From assembly GCA_018993265.1 (NCBI GenBank), contig JAGKSW010000052.1:1-64000 (forward strand): a DNA stretch of 64,000 nucleotides. Reading direction: 5' to 3'. The DNA is from Nostoc sp. TH1S01. Lineage in GTDB: Bacteria; Cyanobacteriota; Cyanobacteriia; Cyanobacteriales; Nostocaceae. Below the pieces are notes generated by a model. It had not been told where the DNA came from and did not search any database. It saw nothing but the letters and a program-made list of their open reading frames with translations. This document shows, piece after piece, positions 16,894 through 24,249 of the stretch. Made by a program: the position numbers and the translations under genes. Within the stretch, counting starts at the first letter, position 1, and each line of letters opens with the position of its first letter.

Positions 16894-16922
16894 TTGATTA
16901 TATTACTAATAAGTTATATAAT
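16894..16922 (+). promoter_or_regulatory. psbA promoter with shared ACT-N4-AGT operator (site C)
   Basis: A -35 TTGATT (16894-16899) and -10 TATAAT (16917-16922) are separated by 17 bases. The spacer holds ATTACTAATAAGTTAT, with the ACT-AATA-AGT half-sites at 16905-16914 and flanking TATAT/ATATA arms. A repressor here would block polymerase directly. The leader is about 53 bases to the psbA ATG. Confidence 0.75.
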
Positions 16923-16981
16923 AAATAAATAGCAAGCAAGCCTTGTTAATTTTGCACCATTCCATTCACATCTATAGAAAA

Positions 16982-18064
16982 ATGACAACGCTTATAAATC
17001 AGCGCGGTAGCGCCAACTTATGGGAAAGATTCGCTAACTGGATCACCAGTACTGAAAATCGAATGTATGTTGGTTGGTTTGGAGTCATCCTGATTCCCAC
17101 AGCCTTAACTGCTGCGATCGTCTTTATCCTTGCATTTATAGCCGCGCCACCCGTTGATGTCGATGGTATCCGAGAACCTGTATCGGGTTCACTGTTGTAT
17201 GGCAATAACATTATTACTGCTACTGTAGTTCCCACTTCAGCCGCTATTGGCTTGCACTTATACCCCATTTGGGAAGCGGCTTCTCTAGATGAATGGCTGT
17301 ACAATGGCGGCCCTTATCAGATGATTGTACTGCACTTCTTACTAGCTATCTATGCCTATATGGGTAGGCAATGGGAATTGAGTTATCGCTTAGGAATGCG
17401 CCCTTGGATTCCTGTAGCTTTTTCTGCTCCCGTGGCAGCTGCAACAGCCGTATTGTTGATTTATCCCATTGGACAAGGTAGTTTTTCTGATGGCATGATG
17501 CTGGGGATTTCTGGAACTTTTAACTTCATGATTGTGTTTTCACCAGAACACAATATTCTTATGCACCCATTTCACATGATTGGTGTTGCAGGAGTATTTG
17601 GTGGCGCGTTGTTCTCAGCGATGCACGGTTCTTTAGTAACTTCCACATTGGTTCGGGAAACATCTGAAGCAGAATCAGCCAACATTGGTTATAAATTTGG
17701 TCAAGAAGGCGAAACCTACAACATCGTAGCTGCACATGGTTACTTTGGGCGCTTAATCTTTCAATATGCCAGCTTTAATAATTCCCGTTCCTTACATTTC
17801 TTTTTAGCGGCTTGGCCAGTAATTGGCATTTGGTTTGCTGCTTTAGGTGTCAGCACAATGTCGTTTAACTTGAATGGTTTTAACTTTAATAACTCGATTT
17901 TGGATCACCAAGGACGAACAATTAACACTTGGGCAGACCTTCTCAATAGAGCCAACCTGGGTATTGAAGTCATGCACGAGCGCAATGCTCACAATTTCCC
18001 TCTAGATTTAGCATCTGGTGAGCCTCAACCAATTGCACTTGCAGCGCCTGCAATTGCTAGTTAG
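16982..18064 (+). CDS. psbA: Photosystem II D1 protein, microaerobic (D1-prime) type
   Basis: 360 residues from ATG 16982 ([17 protein letters not shown], the usual D1 start); the extra upstream codons are not D1. Water-oxidation ligands D170, E189, H332, E333, H337, D342 and A344 are present, as are Y161, H190, H198, H215, S264 and H272, with a 16-residue C-terminal extension for processing. It has the three marks of low-oxygen D1-prime: A80 (G80A), L158 (F158L) and A286 (T286A). P144 and M173 match the low-oxygen PsbA2 of Thermosynechococcus. Unusual are S187-P188 where D1 normally has Q187-A188, next to E189/H190. It sits behind operator site C and is monocistronic, so it is probably induced with the sulfide genes. 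Confidence 0.96.
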   Translation: MTTLINQRGSANLWERFANWITSTENRMYVGWFGVILIPTALTAAIVFILAFIAAPPVDVDGIREPVSGSLLYGNNIITATVVPTSAAIGLHLYPIWEAASLDEWLYNGGPYQMIVLHFLLAIYAYMGRQWELSYRLGMRPWIPVAFSAPVAAATAVLLIYPIGQGSFSDGMMLGISGTFNFMIVFSPEHNILMHPFHMIGVAGVFGGALFSAMHGSLVTSTLVRETSEAESANIGYKFGQEGETYNIVAAHGYFGRLIFQYASFNNSRSLHFFLAAWPVIGIWFAALGVSTMSFNLNGFNFNNSILDHQGRTINTWADLLNRANLGIEVMHERNAHNFPLDLASGEPQPIALAAPAIAS

Positions 18065-18099
18065 TTATTACTTTTTTCTGGTGAGTCATGTTATTTTTG

Positions 18100-18126
18100 C
18101 ACCCTCTTTCTGAGGGTGTTTTTTTG
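18100..18126 (+). terminator. psbA intrinsic terminator
   Basis: Stem CACCCTC (18100-18106) and GAGGGTG (18112-18118) with a five-base loop, followed by eight T, 36 bases after the psbA stop. Confidence 0.9.
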
Positions 18127-18280
18127 TTGTTATCTGATAAAAAAAGTCTTGTTGAATCATCTGGCATTAATCAAAGACAAATTTTCCATCCAAACTGTCT
18201 ATAAGTTTGAGCCTCATTCAAACTTGTCGGTGTGTTGCTCTAAATATTAGAAAAAGTAACAAAATTATCCCAAATATCAC

Positions 18281-18308
18281 TTGTTATATTACTGTCTAGT
18301 TATATAAT
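18281..18308 (+). promoter_or_regulatory. Promoter of the sHdr-like operon with shared operator (site D)
   Basis: -35-like TTGTTA (18281-18286), spacer 16, -10 TATAAT (18303-18308). The spacer contains ACTGTCTAGT (18291-18300) inside the dyad TTATATTACT/AGTTATATAA. The architecture is identical to site C, about 55 bases before hdrC1. Confidence 0.75.
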
Positions 18309-18363
18309 AGATATATAATTATTAAAGGTGTCATTCAGCCAATAGAATGACGGAGCTTTATTT

Positions 18364-19071
18364 ATGGGCAAATTATTTAACGAGCTGAAAAAAGATATTT
18401 TGTATCAGCATGGGATGAATGCCTGTTTAAATTGTGGTGTGTGTACTGCCGTATGTCCAGCAGCAGAGTTTAGTGATTACTCTCCTAGAGAAGTGATGAA
18501 TCTCGTGCAGTCGGAAGATGACGAACAGATTGAGGAGTTACTCAAGTCAGACAAAATTTGGTTTTGTGGACAGTGTTTTTCTTGTAAAACTCGGTGTCCT
18601 AGAGGTAACAGTACCGCCTCGGTAATTCTTGCTTTACGTCGCCTGTCAATTAGACATGGTTACTTTGCTGAGTCCGAAAAAGGTAGACAACAATTAATTG
18701 CGAAACGGGTATTTGGGGAAAATGTTCTCAAACGCGGTTACACCTTGCTGGGAGAAAATATCGCACCTTCCCACTTCCCGGAACTCGGTGAAAACTGGGA
18801 ATACTATTACGAACATATGCAAGAAATGCGGCAATGGTGGGATGTACCGATGAATCTGGAAAATAGTCCAGGTTCGCATCGAGTGATTCCAGAAAAAGAT
18901 ATGGAAGAAGTACGAGCAATTTATCAAACCACTGGCGCAGTCTATTTAATGGATGCAGTCGAACAAGGTATGGAGAAGAAACTAGGCAGCAAGACTGAAG
19001 TAGAGAAATATTGGCAAACCTGGCTAGAAACTGGCGATAGCAGAAACTACGAACTTAAATCCACTAAATAG
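18364..19071 (+). CDS. sHdrC1-like iron-sulfur protein (heterodisulfide-reductase-like subunit C)
   Basis: 235 residues. Two ferredoxin-type [4Fe-4S] motifs lie at CLNCGVCTAVCP (C21, C24, C27, C31) and CGQCFSCKTRCP (C68, C71, C74, C78). The C-terminal ~140 residues form a helical extension. It is the electron-transfer subunit of an Hdr-like complex. It is the first gene behind operator site D, with GGAG about 8 bases before the ATG, and is followed after 11 bases by the B1-like gene. The five-gene order C1-B1-A-C2-B2 matches the bacterial sHdr sulfur-oxidising complex. A generic SdhB/GlpC-type reductase is less likely because of the neighbours. Confidence 0.85.
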   Translation: MGKLFNELKKDILYQHGMNACLNCGVCTAVCPAAEFSDYSPREVMNLVQSEDDEQIEELLKSDKIWFCGQCFSCKTRCPRGNSTASVILALRRLSIRHGYFAESEKGRQQLIAKRVFGENVLKRGYTLLGENIAPSHFPELGENWEYYYEHMQEMRQWWDVPMNLENSPGSHRVIPEKDMEEVRAIYQTTGAVYLMDAVEQGMEKKLGSKTEVEKYWQTWLETGDSRNYELKSTK

Positions 19072-19082
19072 GGTGAAAAATA

Positions 19083-20129
19083 ATGAAGCTGGCAGGGAAA
19101 AATCAAGCTTGGGAAAGACACCAAAAAACAGTTCCCACTGTAGACGATGAAGGTGGCAAGTTGTGGGGATGCTTTCGGAGTTGTTTTCTGCAAAGTGCAG
19201 CCCCTTATACAGAGGGTATTGCTTATAAGATTTTGAAAAACGAATTAGGTATGGAACTGCGGGAAGCACCCGGTCATACTTCCTGTGGTGCTATTGGCTA
19301 TCACGGGGATGTATCCAACCTAGAAACACAAATGGTAATGGCAGCGAGAAATTTTTCTGTTGCTCATCATGACCTGGGTGTAGATAATCTCTTCTCTTTT
19401 TGCGTTACCTCCTTTGCTAACTACACGGAAATGATTCAACTTTGGGAAGAAGAACCAGAGTTGAGAGAGTATACACAAAAGACCTTGAAAGAAACCACCG
19501 GACGGGATTTTTGGATTCCTCACGTTTCTGGCGGTAGACCTTCTGTGGTTCATGCTTCGGATATTTTCTTCGCAAATCGGCATAAATTAGCTGCCAAAGC
19601 CAAGTATAGTCTCAAGGGTATCAAAGCTACTGACCACGTTGGATGTCACTACAGTAAGATTTTCCCAGAGGAAGCGATCGGTGGAACTGAGTTTCCGCAG
19701 GTGCTAGTTGGGTTATTAGAAGCTTTTGGTGCAGAGATTGTTGACTATCCGGAACGCAGACATTGCTGTGGAATGGGTTTTCGGCAGTGTGCTTTTCCAG
19801 AAAATAGAGATTACACCGCTAGTAGTGTTTATAAGAAATTGGTGAGTCTGAAGGAGGCGCATCCAGACTGTAATTTAGTCCTGACTAACTGTCCAGGGTG
19901 TACGGTGTTTCTGGATGCGGAACAAGGAACGATTAAAGAGGTGTTAGAAGAAGAGTTTAATGTCAGTATCCTGGACTATGCTCAATTGACTGGTTTGTTG
20001 TTGGGTTATGACCCATTCAAGGATTGTGGGTTGAATGCTAAGGCTGTGCCGATTGAGCCTTTGTTGGACAAGATTGGTATTCCTTATGACAAGAGTAAAA
20101 CGGCAGAGGAGCGTAGGAGGCCGTTTTAG
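19083..20129 (+). CDS. sHdrB1-like CCG-domain protein
   Basis: 348 residues with two CCG-type halves. The second is intact: C188 (HVGCHYSK), C228-C229 (RRHCCGMGF), and C270 and C273 (NCPGC), enough for one noncubane [4Fe-4S] cluster of the HdrB kind. The first half is degenerate: C30 and C34 near the start, C68 in SCGA where CCG is expected, and C107-V-T-S where CxxC is expected. HdrB subunits carry the heterodisulfide or persulfide chemistry. It is tightly linked to hdrC1. The 117-base gap to the A subunit gene contains a 66-bp dispersed repeat. Confidence 0.85.
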   Translation: MKLAGKNQAWERHQKTVPTVDDEGGKLWGCFRSCFLQSAAPYTEGIAYKILKNELGMELREAPGHTSCGAIGYHGDVSNLETQMVMAARNFSVAHHDLGVDNLFSFCVTSFANYTEMIQLWEEEPELREYTQKTLKETTGRDFWIPHVSGGRPSVVHASDIFFANRHKLAAKAKYSLKGIKATDHVGCHYSKIFPEEAIGGTEFPQVLVGLLEAFGAEIVDYPERRHCCGMGFRQCAFPENRDYTASSVYKKLVSLKEAHPDCNLVLTNCPGCTVFLDAEQGTIKEVLEEEFNVSILDYAQLTGLLLGYDPFKDCGLNAKAVPIEPLLDKIGIPYDKSKTAEERRRPF

Positions 20130-20146
20130 GCTTTGGATTTGTTTCG

Positions 20147-20212
20147 CGCATAGACGCGGTAGCGGCTTCTCGTTCGCGTAGCGTCTCCGTCAGGAGAAGA
20201 GTAGGCGCAAAG
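20147..20212. repeat. 66-bp dispersed repeat inside the sHdr-like operon
   Basis: Exact reverse complement of 14664-14729. It interrupts the operon between hdrB1 and hdrA and would be transcribed as part of the mRNA, where it can form a hairpin (GCGTAGCGTCTCCGT and TAGACGCGGTAGC segments). Confidence 0.92.
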
Positions 20213-20246
20213 ACGCAGAGAGTAGGAGAGTTTAGAGGTGAAAGTC

Positions 20247-21311
20247 ATGGGTAAGAATGTGGTAGTGATTGGGGGCGGTGTTGCTGGGATGGCTGCGGCG
20301 GGGAGGTTACAGGATTTTGGGTATGAGGTGGTGTTAATTGAGAAGGCGGCTGCGATTGGCGGTCATGTTAAGAATTGGTATAAGGTGTTTCCCGATTTTA
20401 CGGATGCTACTGAGATTATTAGTCAGTTGAAGGGGAATTTGAATAGGACGAGAATTTTAACTGATTGTACGGTAACTCTTATTGCTGGGTCTGCACCTAA
20501 TTTTCAATTGACTACTTCGACGGGTGAAATTATCGATGCAGCTGCAATTTTGGTGGCGACGGGATTTAAGCCGTTTGATGCGGCTTTGAAGGAGGAATAT
20601 GGTTATGGTATCTACGATAATTCTGTGACTTCCATTGAATTGGATGCGATGTTGAAACATCATACGGTGAAGACTGTTGCTGGTAAAACACCTAAGAAGG
20701 TGGCGATGATTCACTGTGTCGGTTCTAGAGATGAGAAAGTTAATAATAATTACTGTTCGAGGGTCTGTTGTACGAACACGATTAAGGTGGCAATTGAAGT
20801 TAAACAGCAGATTCCTGATTGTGAAATTTATTGTCTCTACATGGATATTCGGGTGTTCGGTCGTGGTTATGAAGAACTGTACCGCACATCTCAGGAAGAT
20901 TATGGGATTCAGTTTATTCGCGGTCGGTTGTCGGAGGCGAATGAGAAAACTGATGGCAGTTTATTGTTAAGACTAGAAGATACACTCACAGCCAGACCGA
21001 TGCGGTTGACTGTTGATATGTTGGTGTTAATGGTGGGGATGTGCGCCAATACGGAATTGTCGGATGTGGCAGGGTTGAAAGTCGGTGCAGACCGTTTTTA
21101 TGTGACTGCAAATATGCAATACTCCAACAATTCTTCACCCAGACAAGGCATTTTTCTGGCGGGGACAGCTACAGGGCCGAAAGCAATTGTGGAATCAATT
21201 ACTGATGGACGTTCGGCTGCGGCGGAAATTGCGGCTTTTTTGGCTAGTCAGCCAGTAGGTTCTCAAAATGGTTACTCGCCTGTGACGGAAATTGCAACTT
21301 CACTTCATTAG
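20247..21311 (+). CDS. sHdrA-like FAD flavoprotein
   Basis: 354 residues from ATG 20247, with AGAGG six bases upstream; a GTG three codons earlier is possible. The FAD-binding Rossmann motif is VVVIGGGVAGMAAAGRL, followed by VVLIEKAAAIGGHV, the ATG-type motif AAILVATGFKPFD, and near the C-terminus GIFLAGTATGPKAIVESITDG. The central segment AMIHCVGSRD (C160) with NYCSRVCC (C173, C177, C178) is the iron-sulfur site characteristic of HdrA-like proteins. Its ~350 residues fit the short bacterial sHdrA rather than the long methanogen HdrA. It would pass electrons between the two CB halves encoded on either side. Confidence 0.87.
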   Translation: MGKNVVVIGGGVAGMAAAGRLQDFGYEVVLIEKAAAIGGHVKNWYKVFPDFTDATEIISQLKGNLNRTRILTDCTVTLIAGSAPNFQLTTSTGEIIDAAAILVATGFKPFDAALKEEYGYGIYDNSVTSIELDAMLKHHTVKTVAGKTPKKVAMIHCVGSRDEKVNNNYCSRVCCTNTIKVAIEVKQQIPDCEIYCLYMDIRVFGRGYEELYRTSQEDYGIQFIRGRLSEANEKTDGSLLLRLEDTLTARPMRLTVDMLVLMVGMCANTELSDVAGLKVGADRFYVTANMQYSNNSSPRQGIFLAGTATGPKAIVESITDGRSAAAEIAAFLASQPVGSQNGYSPVTEIATSLH

Positions 21312-21322
21312 GGTCTAAAAAA

Positions 21323-21904
21323 ATGGCAGCAAAAAAATGTTTCTTTGGGTTGAAGGTCGATCGCCAGGTGGATGGCGACAAGATGAACCGCGAGTTTCTC
21401 AAGAAAGTGCAGGCGGAGGGTGGTGATTACGCCGCGATCGCCAGTTGTATGCAATGTGGTACTTGTAGCGGTGGCTGTACCAATGCTGACCGGATGGATA
21501 TTTTACCGCGCAGCTTGGTATTGATGATTCAAAGAGGTGATTGGGAAAAGGTGCTGCAAAGTCAGGCTTTGTGGTTATGTACTTCTTGTCAGATTTGTAC
21601 AACCAGATGTCCCCGTGGGGTGCGTCCAGCAGATGTGATTGAAGCTGTGAAGGCGATCGCTATTCGAGAAGGCATCAAAAATGATTCTGTCAGGTTCAAT
21701 CAGATATTTGTGGAATTAATCAAAAAACGCGGCATTCTCTTTGAACCGGAATTAATGCAAGAGTATGGCGGTATGGCTGCCGTTCTGGAACAAGCTCAAT
21801 TAGGCATCAAATTAGCTCTGCGGGGCAAAATGTCGCCATTTCCGGCTCACATCAAAGACCCTAAACAATTTAGCGCAGCATTAGCAAAGGCAGAGAAACA
21901 ATGA
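21323..21904 (+). CDS. sHdrC2-like iron-sulfur protein
   Basis: 193 residues. Two [4Fe-4S] motifs: CMQCGTCSGGC (C42, C45, C48, C52, followed by Thr instead of the usual Pro) and CTSCQICTTRCP (C86, C89, C92, C96). A helical C-terminal region follows. It starts 11 bases after hdrA, and its stop overlaps the B2-like start by 4 bases (ATGA), so C2 and B2 are translationally coupled. In canonical sHdr operons a small hypothetical gene lies between A and C2; it is absent here. Confidence 0.86.
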   Translation: MAAKKCFFGLKVDRQVDGDKMNREFLKKVQAEGGDYAAIASCMQCGTCSGGCTNADRMDILPRSLVLMIQRGDWEKVLQSQALWLCTSCQICTTRCPRGVRPADVIEAVKAIAIREGIKNDSVRFNQIFVELIKKRGILFEPELMQEYGGMAAVLEQAQLGIKLALRGKMSPFPAHIKDPKQFSAALAKAEKQ

Positions 21905-22770
21905 AATTTTCTTATTATCCGGGATGTAGCCTGCATACAACTGCCAGAGAGTTTGATATCTCCACTAAAGTCGTAATGCAAGAACTAGGAATTGAACTTG
22001 AGGATTTACATGATTGGTCTTGTTGTGGGGGTTCTGTAGCTGGTGCTGTTTCTCACGATGTGGGTATGGCTTTGGCGGCGAGAAATGTGGCTTTGGCACA
22101 GCAACAAAATCTCGACTTGTTAGCATCTTGTTCTGGTTGTTACAACAAATCAGCGAGAGCAGCACAAGCATTAGAAAATCAGACAGAACGAGATAAAATC
22201 ACCGCAATTTTGTCAGAGATGGGAGTATCTATTACTGATTCCAAGATTAAAGTTAGAAATGTGGTGGATGTTTTACTCAATGATGTTGATATCTCCACCC
22301 ATATCAAAAAACCCCTCAAAGGTTTGAAGGTAGCTTGTTATTATGGTTGTCTCCTCACTAGACCAGCAGACATTACTGGATGGGACTCTCCAGTGTTCCC
22401 AATGTCAATGGATAAACTAGCTCAAAAGTGTGGCGCGGAGGTCGTTGATTTCCGCTCCAAAACCAAATGTTGCGGCGGTTCTATGGTCATCCCTAAAGAA
22501 GATGTCGCCTTGGAACTGACAAAGCAACTATTAGATGAGGCTAAATCTCTTGAGGCTGATTGTATAGTTTTGGCTTGTCCTTTGTGTGCTACAAACTTAG
22601 AAATTAAACAACCAGATATTGAGAAGAAATATAATGTTAACTATCGGCTACCGATTATCTACATTACAGAATTAATTGGACTGGCTTGTGGGATTGCACC
22701 GAGAAAAATAGGCTTGCATAAGCACATAATTTCTACTAATTCAGTTTTACAGAGATTGAATGTATTTTAG
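21901..22770 (+). CDS. sHdrB2-like CCG-domain protein
   Basis: 289 residues with two complete CCG motifs: C9, C41-C42, C77 and C80 (YYPGCSL, SCCGGS, ASCSGC), then C146, C190-C191, C226 and C229 (ACYYGC, TKCCGG, ACPLC). Each can hold a noncubane [4Fe-4S] cluster. In Hdr enzymes such clusters bind and split disulfides; in sHdr they are thought to handle protein-bound persulfide. It is the last gene of the five-gene Hdr-like set. A secreted rhodanese follows after 109 bases. Confidence 0.88.
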   Translation: MKFSYYPGCSLHTTAREFDISTKVVMQELGIELEDLHDWSCCGGSVAGAVSHDVGMALAARNVALAQQQNLDLLASCSGCYNKSARAAQALENQTERDKITAILSEMGVSITDSKIKVRNVVDVLLNDVDISTHIKKPLKGLKVACYYGCLLTRPADITGWDSPVFPMSMDKLAQKCGAEVVDFRSKTKCCGGSMVIPKEDVALELTKQLLDEAKSLEADCIVLACPLCATNLEIKQPDIEKKYNVNYRLPIIYITELIGLACGIAPRKIGLHKHIISTNSVLQRLNVF

Positions 22771-22879
22771 TAATTATGAGCAATAAATTTTGAAATGGAA
22801 ATATCAATTGATTCAGGCAGTAACATGGTGAACAAATATGTCTTTACTGATAATCGAAAACAATAGCCAGATATAGACA

Positions 22880-23401
22880 ATGAAATATCAAAAATTCCTG
22901 GCAAATTTACTAGCAATATGGATATTTTTAGGTATTCTTTTTTGTGTCACATATAACTTGCCAGCCTTAGCATTGACTCAAACCGCATCTAACCCAATTA
23001 CAAAGGTCAAAACAGTGTTAAATTCAGACTCAGACATAAAAAAAGCAGTTGATCATTATCTGAATTCCATTCCCAAAGGCTATTACACTGTGGGTAATGT
23101 AGAAGAATTGCAAAGGTTACTCAGGGAAGATAATACACTTTTGATTGATGTTAGAGAACCTACCGAGTATGCAGATGGACATATTGGTAATGCGATTAAT
23201 ATTCCTTTGCCAAAACTGACACAAAACCTCGATAAAATTCCCTCAAATCAGTCTGTGGTGATTTACTGTACTTCTGGTTATCGTTCAGCAATGGCAGTGA
23301 TGAGTTTACGCCTTTTGGGTTATGAAAATGTGGGTGGTTTTCCCCCAAGTATCAATGGTTGGAAAGCCGCAGGTCAGAAGTTAAATAGTGTTGCCTCATA
23401 A
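22880..23401 (+). CDS. Exported or membrane-anchored rhodanese
   Basis: 173 residues. The hydrophobic N-terminus (about 7-32, LANLLAIWIFLGILFCVTYN) with a possible cleavage after ALA indicates export to the periplasm or lumen, or membrane anchoring. The single rhodanese domain has LLIDVREPTEYADGHIGNA and the active loop C130-TSGYR. It could receive sulfane sulfur made by SQR outside the cytoplasm. It lies 109 bases after the Hdr-like operon on the same strand with no terminator visible between, so it is probably co-expressed. It is distinct from the rhodanese-DUF2892 protein at 14824. Confidence 0.9.
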   Translation: MKYQKFLANLLAIWIFLGILFCVTYNLPALALTQTASNPITKVKTVLNSDSDIKKAVDHYLNSIPKGYYTVGNVEELQRLLREDNTLLIDVREPTEYADGHIGNAINIPLPKLTQNLDKIPSNQSVVIYCTSGYRSAMAVMSLRLLGYENVGGFPPSINGWKAAGQKLNSVAS

Positions 23402-23464
23402 TTGAGCAAAATTAATGTATTATATGTAATACGCATCTAATCTAAAATGATGCATGAAAATTAT

Positions 23465-23525
23465 CTTGTGGGATGGGCTTTTAGCCTGTCTGGTGCGGGC
23501 AAGATGCCCACACCACCACAAAACT
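23465..23525. repeat. Dispersed foldback repeat
   Basis: Its first 27 bases match 11848-11874 with one mismatch. Here it continues GTGCGGGCAAGATGCCCACAC, a short hairpin. It lies between the convergent rhodanese (+) and Rieske (-) genes. Confidence 0.7.
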
Positions 23526-23558
23526 ATATTTTTGCACTACTTTAGGCTTGCCAAACCA

Positions 23559-24095
23559 CTACAACCACCAGGGTTTTTCTCCGGTGCGAGGATCTGTTTC
23601 TGTCCAGGGTGATATCAAAATGCTGTTCTCGATGACAGCAACTTGGACAATCTTCAGTGGGAGAGGTGCAGGGCCACGAACCACTGTTCCATCAGGTGCA
23701 TAGAGAGAACCATGACAGGGACATTGGAATTGTTGCTCAACAGGATTCCAGGGGAAAGTACAGCCAAGATGAGTACAGTTATCAACAATTCCGATCGCAT
23801 CAAGGTTGTGGTCTTGTGTAACTGTTAAGTAAGTTGGTTCACCACGCAAACCTGCAACCAACGCACGGGTTCCCTGCGGTTCTACCAGAATTTGCGAAGC
23901 CGGAATTGGATTCCCCAGAATATCTTTAGCAATGATGGCTCCCCCTGCGCTTGTTGATTCTGCGGGAGGAATGAAGAATTTACCAACAGTATAAAGTGCG
24001 GAACCAGCCGTAGCTGCAACAGTGGCTCCTGTCAAAAAATTCAGGAGTTGTCGTCGTGATAAGGATGGATTTTCAATGGGAAAACTATTGTTCAT
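23559..24095 (-). CDS. petC: Rieske iron-sulfur protein, cytochrome b6f PetC-type
   Basis: 178 residues from ATG 24095, preceded by AGGAAA; the longer open frame to 24257 runs through a low-complexity CTTTTGCC repeat. The N-terminal twin-arginine-like SRRQLLNFLTGATVAATAGS and membrane helix match PetC. The cluster ligands are C107-T-H109-LGC112 and C125-P-C127-H128. The tail GEKPWWL matches PetC. The length equals a normal PetC. Cyanobacteria often carry several petC copies. This one shares the locus with SQR and a low-oxygen D1 and probably lies in the unit of the flavoprotein gene upstream, so it may be a sulfide or low-oxygen b6f isoform. That last point is inference. Confidence 0.93.
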   Translation of the reverse strand: MNNSFPIENPSLSRRQLLNFLTGATVAATAGSALYTVGKFFIPPAESTSAGGAIIAKDILGNPIPASQILVEPQGTRALVAGLRGEPTYLTVTQDHNLDAIGIVDNCTHLGCTFPWNPVEQQFQCPCHGSLYAPDGTVVRGPAPLPLKIVQVAVIENSILISPWTETDPRTGEKPWWL

Positions 24096-24249
24096 GATTA
24101 ATTTCCTGAGTTTATTTGAGATAAATTGACAGTACAAATCGGCGAAAATAAACAGACTATCTGGAATTGCTAAAAGGCTTGTGGTATCACTATTCTTTCT
24201 TTTTCCTTTTGCCTTTTTCCTTTTGACTTTTGCCTTTTGCGTAGCGGTA

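Noticed and set aside
16982-18064. Rogue (sentinel) or ChlF-type D1
   Set aside because: Those types lose Mn-cluster ligands; here D170, E189, H332, E333, H337, D342 and A344 are all present with G80A, F158L and T286A, so a low-oxygen D1-prime fits.
18364-22770. Succinate dehydrogenase, glycolate oxidase (GlcDEF) or lactate-utilisation (LutABC) operon
   Set aside because: Two C and two B subunits around a short FAD HdrA with the C160/C173/C177/C178 site is the sHdr layout; none of the alternatives has it.
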